From Limnobacter thiooxidans (lineage in GTDB: Bacteria; Pseudomonadota; Gammaproteobacteria; Burkholderiales; Burkholderiaceae_B): a DNA stretch of 64,000 bases. The notes below the pieces were generated by a model. That model had not been told where the DNA came from. It did no database searches and saw only the letters and a program-made list of their open reading frames with translations. The position numbers and the translations under genes are program-made. The DNA is taken from contig NZ_AP028947.1 in assembly GCF_036323495.1 (NCBI RefSeq), forward strand, positions 930,001 to 994,000, read 5' to 3'. Positions 59,277-64,000 of the stretch are shown here, piece after piece (the first letter of the stretch is position 1; the number at the start of each line of letters is the position of its first letter).

Positions 59277-60644
59277 ATGGTTGACTTCAAAACAGTTTTT
59301 TCAGTTAGCCAGTTTGCAAGGCACTTGAATGATCATTTCCGAACGGAGTTCGGGGCTATTCGAATTCAGGGCGAAGTGGCGTCATTCACCAGGGCCTCAT
59401 CAGGTCACTGGTACTTTGGATTGAAAGACAGTACAGCCCAGTTGAAAGCCGTGATGTTTCGCCAGCGCAATATATTGGCCGGTTTTTTGCCCGCAGTGGG
59501 CGACAAGGTTGAAGTGCTTGCCCAACTGGCCATGTACGAGCAGCGTGGTGAACTGCAGCTGATTGTCGATGTGATGAAGAAGGCCGGGCAGGGCAACCTG
59601 CACGAGCAGTACCTCCAATTGAAGGCCAAGTTAAGCCAGGAAGGGCTTTTCGACCTGAACCGAAAAAAACCGGTTCCAACCGTGGTTTTTAATCTGGGTG
59701 TGGTGACATCCTTGCAGGCCGCGGCGCTGGCTGATGTCAAGCAGGCCCTGGCTCGCCGTGCGCCTCATGTGAAATACACCGTTTACCACACGGCTGTTCA
59801 AGGTGAGCAGGCGGCAGCCCAAATTATTGACGCACTTCAAAAGGCAGACGCCGCCGGGCACGAGGTGCTCATACTTTGCCGTGGCGGTGGCAGCCTGGAA
59901 GACCTGTGGAGTTTTAACATTGAGGCCGTGGTGCGCGCGGTGGCCGCCTGTAAAACACCCGTTGTGGTCGGTGTCGGCCACGAATCGGATGTCACGTTGG
60001 CCGAATTCGCCGCAGATCTTCGGGCGGCAACTCCCACTGCGGCTGCGGAGCTGATCAGCAAGCCAACCCAGGAACTTCTGACCCAAGTGCACAACCTGCA
60101 CAGCAATTTGCGCCGAGCTTTGCGCCACCGGGCACAATTGTTGGTGCAGCAGCTGGATCGCGCCGAAATGCGCCTATTGACCCCGACCGCCTACGTGAAT
60201 GCACTGGAGTCAAAAATCCACAACGCCTTGACTCGAATGCCCCGCTTGGTTCAGCGCCAGTTGCAACAGCATGAGGCCGCTGTGTCAAACCGGGGTCAAT
60301 CCCTGACTTTGGAGATGCGCAAGGCTCAAGCGTTGGCCAATCAGCGATCGGAATCTGCTGCGGCTGCTATTCGAATGGCGCAGAATCGCCAATTGACTGC
60401 GATGGAAAGCCGGTTGCAGCGTTTGGGGGCTGTGGTGGAGGCTGTATCGCCCCAGCGCACCTTGGAGCGCGGCTATGCTTTTCTTCAGCCCGAGGTGGGT
60501 GATGAAGTGGTTCGATCCGTTGAGCAGGTCAAAAACGGAGACAATTTGCGGGCCACCCTGGCAGATGGGGAAATTGTTCTGAATGTGCTCGAGAAAACCA
60601 GCCTGCGCGGACCTTCTGCCAAGCGGAAGGAAAATTCACGATAG
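59277..60644 (+). CDS. xseA: exodeoxyribonuclease VII large subunit
   Basis: A 455-residue nuclease subunit. It has an N-terminal OB fold with IRIQGEVASFTRASSGHWYF, a central catalytic domain (residues about 130-310, with ILCRGGGSLEDLWSFN and GVGHESDVTLAEFAADLRAATPTAAAE), and a C-terminal coiled coil. With XseB it degrades single-stranded DNA. The ATG at 59277 starts the family N-terminus. sodB follows after 88 bases. Confidence 0.95.
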   Translation: MVDFKTVFSVSQFARHLNDHFRTEFGAIRIQGEVASFTRASSGHWYFGLKDSTAQLKAVMFRQRNILAGFLPAVGDKVEVLAQLAMYEQRGELQLIVDVMKKAGQGNLHEQYLQLKAKLSQEGLFDLNRKKPVPTVVFNLGVVTSLQAAALADVKQALARRAPHVKYTVYHTAVQGEQAAAQIIDALQKADAAGHEVLILCRGGGSLEDLWSFNIEAVVRAVAACKTPVVVGVGHESDVTLAEFAADLRAATPTAAAELISKPTQELLTQVHNLHSNLRRALRHRAQLLVQQLDRAEMRLLTPTAYVNALESKIHNALTRMPRLVQRQLQQHEAAVSNRGQSLTLEMRKAQALANQRSESAAAAIRMAQNRQLTAMESRLQRLGAVVEAVSPQRTLERGYAFLQPEVGDEVVRSVEQVKNGDNLRATLADGEIVLNVLEKTSLRGPSAKRKENSR

Positions 60645-60732
60645 AATCAAAAGGTACGCGGTGCGGGGTTGAAGTACATCACTTTGCCCCCATTTGATGT
60701 TTTCGTAATGACGAAGTAAAGAGGATACCCAC

Positions 60733-61314
60733 ATGCAACATACCCTGCCCGAATTGCCTTATGCAATGGACGCCTTGGCGCCCCATATTTCCAAAGAAAC
60801 ACTTGAGTACCATTACGGCAAGCACCACGCTGCCTACGTGACCAACCTGAACAACCTGGTCAAGGGTACCGAGTTTGAAACCTCCAGCCTGGAAGACATC
60901 GTCAAGAAGTCCACCGGTGGTGTGTTCAACAACGCAGCCCAGATCTGGAACCATACCTTCTACTGGCACTGCCTCTCCCCCAACGGCGGTGGTGCACCCA
61001 CTGGCAAGTTGGCTGAAGCCATCAACGCCAAATTCGGCAGCTTTGATGCCTTCAAGGAAGCCTTCACCAAGAGCGCCATTGGCAACTTCGGTTCCAGCTG
61101 GACCTGGTTGGTTAAAAAGGCCGATGGTTCAGTTGACATCGTGAACACCAGCAACGCTGCAACTCCTTTGACTACCCAGGACAAGCCTTTGTTGACTTGC
61201 GACCTGTGGGAACATGCGTATTACGTTGACTACCGCAATGCACGTCCAAAGTATGTTGAAACATTCTGGAATCTGGCCAACTGGTCATTCGCATCTGCGA
61301 ACTTCGAAGGCTGA
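60733..61314 (+). CDS. sodB: iron superoxide dismutase
   Basis: A 193-residue Fe/Mn-family dismutase. The metal ligands fall in [11 protein letters not shown] (His), [11 protein letters not shown] (His) and [13 protein letters not shown] (Asp and His). The WNHTFYWHC and AAQ-W context favours the iron form over manganese. It detoxifies superoxide in the cytoplasm. GAGGA precedes the ATG at 60733. OxyR-linked defence genes lie elsewhere in the window. Confidence 0.94.
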   Translation: MQHTLPELPYAMDALAPHISKETLEYHYGKHHAAYVTNLNNLVKGTEFETSSLEDIVKKSTGGVFNNAAQIWNHTFYWHCLSPNGGGAPTGKLAEAINAKFGSFDAFKEAFTKSAIGNFGSSWTWLVKKADGSVDIVNTSNAATPLTTQDKPLLTCDLWEHAYYVDYRNARPKYVETFWNLANWSFASANFEG

Positions 61315-61371
61315 ACCTGAAGGTTGAAATTTCAGGCTGGCAACAGCCTGATCAAAGCCTGAAGTGCCACT

Positions 61372-61414
61372 CAAAACCGGCCCCCGTTTTCTTCAAACCG
61401 GGTCGGTTTTTTTA
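61372..61414 (+). terminator. Rho-independent terminator after sodB
   Basis: AAAACCG (61373-61379) pairs with CGGTTTT (61404-61410), with an imperfect inner helix CCC/GGG and TTT/AAA, followed by a T-run. A second hairpin CAGGCTG-GCAA-CAGCCTG with a GNRA-type loop lies upstream at 61334-61351. The T-run overlaps the stop of the convergent DUF192 gene. Confidence 0.75.
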
Positions 61415-61900
61415 TTGGCTTGCCATGGCCGATTCAGGCACCTGAATGATTTGGCCTGCCCCGATCTTCCGCTTTGAAAACCAGTTGCGATTCATCTCGA
61501 GAGCGAGCCTCGCGTTACCCTTGGCGCAGTGAACGTCACTGGTTCCCGCGGTCATGTGTTCAACATTCAGTATTTTTCCCTGATCATCCGCGAAAGCCAC
61601 GTCCAGATCAATCAATGTATTTTTCATCCACATGCATTGCGTTTCAGCTCGCTTGAAAACAAAGAGCATGCCTGCATTCTCGGCCAGTTTTTTCCGGTTC
61701 ATCAAACCAATTTGTCGACTCAAGTCCGTGTTGGCCAGTTCGACATTCAGTTTTTCTTCCCCAATGAGAACCTGTATCTGGGGCAGTGGACCCTGTACTG
61801 GACCCGCGTTGCCAGAGGCACAGGCAGACGCGCCCAGCAAGGCGATCAGCAGGCCAAGCATGCCGGGAACAAGTCGTTTGGGGTATGGATCAAAGTACAT
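61412..61900 (-). CDS. DUF192 domain-containing exported protein, probable lipoprotein
   Basis: A 162-residue protein with an N-terminal signal segment (residues about 9-27) ending in GASAC, a plausible but weak lipobox, then a DUF192 domain with the family pattern RQIGLMNRKKLAENAGMLFVF and CMWMKNTLIDLDVAFAD. The function is unknown. It is divergent from icd; a minus-strand TATAAT at 61942-61947 would give a short leader. Confidence 0.85.
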   Translation of the reverse strand: MYFDPYPKRLVPGMLGLLIALLGASACASGNAGPVQGPLPQIQVLIGEEKLNVELANTDLSRQIGLMNRKKLAENAGMLFVFKRAETQCMWMKNTLIDLDVAFADDQGKILNVEHMTAGTSDVHCAKGNARLALEMNRNWFSKRKIGAGQIIQVPESAMASQ

Positions 61901-61955
61901 GAAATCAGGGTCCTGTCAGAGAACTGAAAGAAGTTGGCGTTATTATACAGCTTGG

Positions 61956-62019
61956 CGCAATAAGGAATGCAATTTCATATTGCGAAATAATTGAGATAAT
62001 TGTAGTGAAGGGATACACT
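61956..62019 (+). promoter_or_regulatory. icd: icd promoter with upstream dyad
   Basis: TTGAGA (61991-61996) and TACACT (62014-62019) are spaced by 17 bases. Immediately upstream is an exact dyad CGCAATA/TATTGCG (61956-61962 with 61978-61984), which could be an operator acting on icd, the divergent DUF192 gene, or both. The regulator is unknown. Confidence 0.55.
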
Positions 62020-62061
62020 AGAGTGTTCCTTCTAACACACCCCAGAAGCAGCGGAGAGACC

Positions 62062-63309
<1,248 letters not shown>

Positions 63310-63336
63310 GCAGTGTTCAAGCGCATGTGCTTTTGA

Positions 63337-63362
63337 AAAAGCCCCTGTAAAGGGGCTTTTTT
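63337..63362 (+). terminator. Rho-independent terminator after icd
   Basis: AAAAGCCCCT-GTAA-AGGGGCTTTTTT is a 10-bp perfect stem with a tetraloop and T-run, 27 bases after the icd stop. Confidence 0.94.
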
Positions 63363-63389
63363 GATGTCTGGGCCTGCGTGGGCTGACTC

Positions 63390-63411
63390 GGTGTTGGCCA
63401 AAGCTAACACC
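63390..63411. other. hairpin between the icd and csp terminators
   Basis: GGTGTT-G-GC pairs with GC-T-AACACC around a short A-rich loop. It lies between the two terminators and has no T-run of its own. Confidence 0.4.
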
Positions 63412-63414
63412 AAG

Positions 63415-63440
63415 AAAAAAGCCGGCTTGGGGCCGGCTTT
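63415..63440 (-). terminator. Rho-independent terminator after the cold-shock gene
   Basis: Read on the minus strand, AAAGCCGGC-CCCAA-GCCGGCTTT is followed by more T residues. It lies 33 bases past the cold-shock stop and faces the icd terminator. Confidence 0.9.
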
Positions 63441-63472
63441 CTCCTTAATCGGTGGTTTGATTATTGTACTTA

Positions 63473-63694
63473 TCAGGCGGCGCTGGTTGCGTCCATCGCG
63501 CAGATGTTTTGAGCCTGCTTGCCTTTTGGTCCATCCACAACTTCGAAAGTGACTTTCTGGCCTTCTTTCAGAGTTCGGAATCCAGATGCCTGGATTGCTG
63601 AAAAGTGGGCAAACAGTTCATCACTGCCTTGATCTGGAGTGATAAAACCAAAACCCTTTGCATCATTGAACCATTTTACGGTGCCGGTCGCCAT
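63473..63694 (-). CDS. CspA-family cold-shock protein
   Basis: A 73-residue single cold-shock domain with both RNA-binding motifs: KGFGFI (RNP1) and LFAHFS (an RNP2 variant of the usual VFVHFS). It begins [18 protein letters not shown]. The Shine-Dalgarno sequence AAGGAGG is unusually strong, about eight bases before the ATG at 63694. It is probably an RNA chaperone; whether it is cold-induced cannot be told from sequence. Confidence 0.95.
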   Translation of the reverse strand: MATGTVKWFNDAKGFGFITPDQGSDELFAHFSAIQASGFRTLKEGQKVTFEVVDGPKGKQAQNICAMDATSAA

Positions 63695-64000
63695 CGCGAA
63701 ACCTCCTTCAAAAAACTAATACTTCCATCGGAATGCACGAACTTTCCGACAACTCACCAGTCAGAACTGGCTTAGTTACTATTCTTTGATCAGTTTGGTT
63801 CGTGGTCAACAATACAATAGATACATTTTTTCAGGGTTTACCCCTTGTGTTGGCGGTAAACGTCCCCACTTGGGTCGATCTGGATTAAAAAACCATCGAT
63901 TGACAATCGGATTCATGCAAATTTGGTGGTGAGACTGTTTGAATTTTCAGAGAAAAATTCTAGCCGCGAATAAAGGCGGTGTAATGCTCCCTAATCCTTG
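63695..64000 (-). other. upstream region of the cold-shock gene, to the window edge
   Basis: I see no gene in these 306 bases. The part next to the gene is A/T-rich and probably holds its promoter and 5' leader, but no -35/-10 pair is convincing. A dyad CGATTG-A-CAATCG lies at 63897-63909; the TTGACA inside it has no matching -10 on the plus strand. Confidence 0.4.

Noticed and set aside
63900..63928. Consensus TTGACA as a plus-strand promoter near the right edge
   Set aside because: No -10 element occurs 16-18 bases downstream; the hexamer is part of a small dyad.

Overview
The window is a 64-kb piece of a betaproteobacterial (Burkholderiales-type) core chromosome. The order serC-pheA-hisC-tyrA-aroA-cmk-rpsA-ihfB-lapA-lapB-rfaE1-hldD after gyrA, the exbB-exbD-lpxK-Trm112-kdsB-adk cluster, recG/oxyR/ubiA, leuS-lptE-holA-proA-hemJ, and lineage-restricted families (DUF3579, BPSS1780) all point there. 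A Limnobacter-like genus is my best guess, but it is only an inference. Genes are densely packed and many are translationally coupled (ATGA, GTGA or TGATG overlaps). I see no insertion sequence, prophage, CRISPR array, tRNA or rRNA.

Layout. 1-13677 (+): end of gyrA, the aromatic amino-acid/serine supra-operon, ribosomal protein S1, IHF-beta and LPS assembly/heptose genes. 13678-16729: a 6S RNA on the minus strand, a TM2 protein, then rpsP-rimM-trmD-rplS. 16840-28444: recG-ridA (-), a permease, oxyR-ubiA (+), proC-yggS (-), pilT and a glutathione peroxidase (+), rlmL and hemJ (-). 28471-35964 (-): proA, holA, lptE, leuS, then an unrecognised protein coupled to a membrane-anchored class III nucleotide cyclase. 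36109-48078: uvrD, a 550-bp palindromic non-coding block, a BPSS1780 protein, thrB, a LOG-family protein head-to-head with polA, a Tat-exported dienelactone hydrolase-like protein, a ZIP transporter, an EamA exporter and a Rieske oxygenase. 48252-52615 (+): xseB-ispA-dxs-folE2 and a DUF3579 protein. 52751-64000: rpsT, murJ, a second palindromic block, adk-kdsB-Trm112-lpxK-exbD-exbB (-), xseA, sodB, a DUF192 protein, icd and a cold-shock protein.

Most genes are housekeeping: aromatic amino-acid, proline, threonine and isoprenoid synthesis, LPS/Kdo/heptose and peptidoglycan export, translation, DNA repair and replication, and oxidative-stress defence. The unusual part is the non-coding DNA. Several gaps between convergent genes are not random: they hold long nested imperfect palindromes (38399-38847 and 54755-55066) or degenerate 12- to 16-bp tandem repeats (16741-16839, 23387-23458, 54676-54735), often beside a terminator. 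I could not assign these to a known element. Other points of interest are the 6S gene lying opposite read-through from the hldD operon, the unknown protein coupled to the cyclase, and a consensus DnaA box plus a consensus IHF site in the AT-rich exbB/xseA gap.
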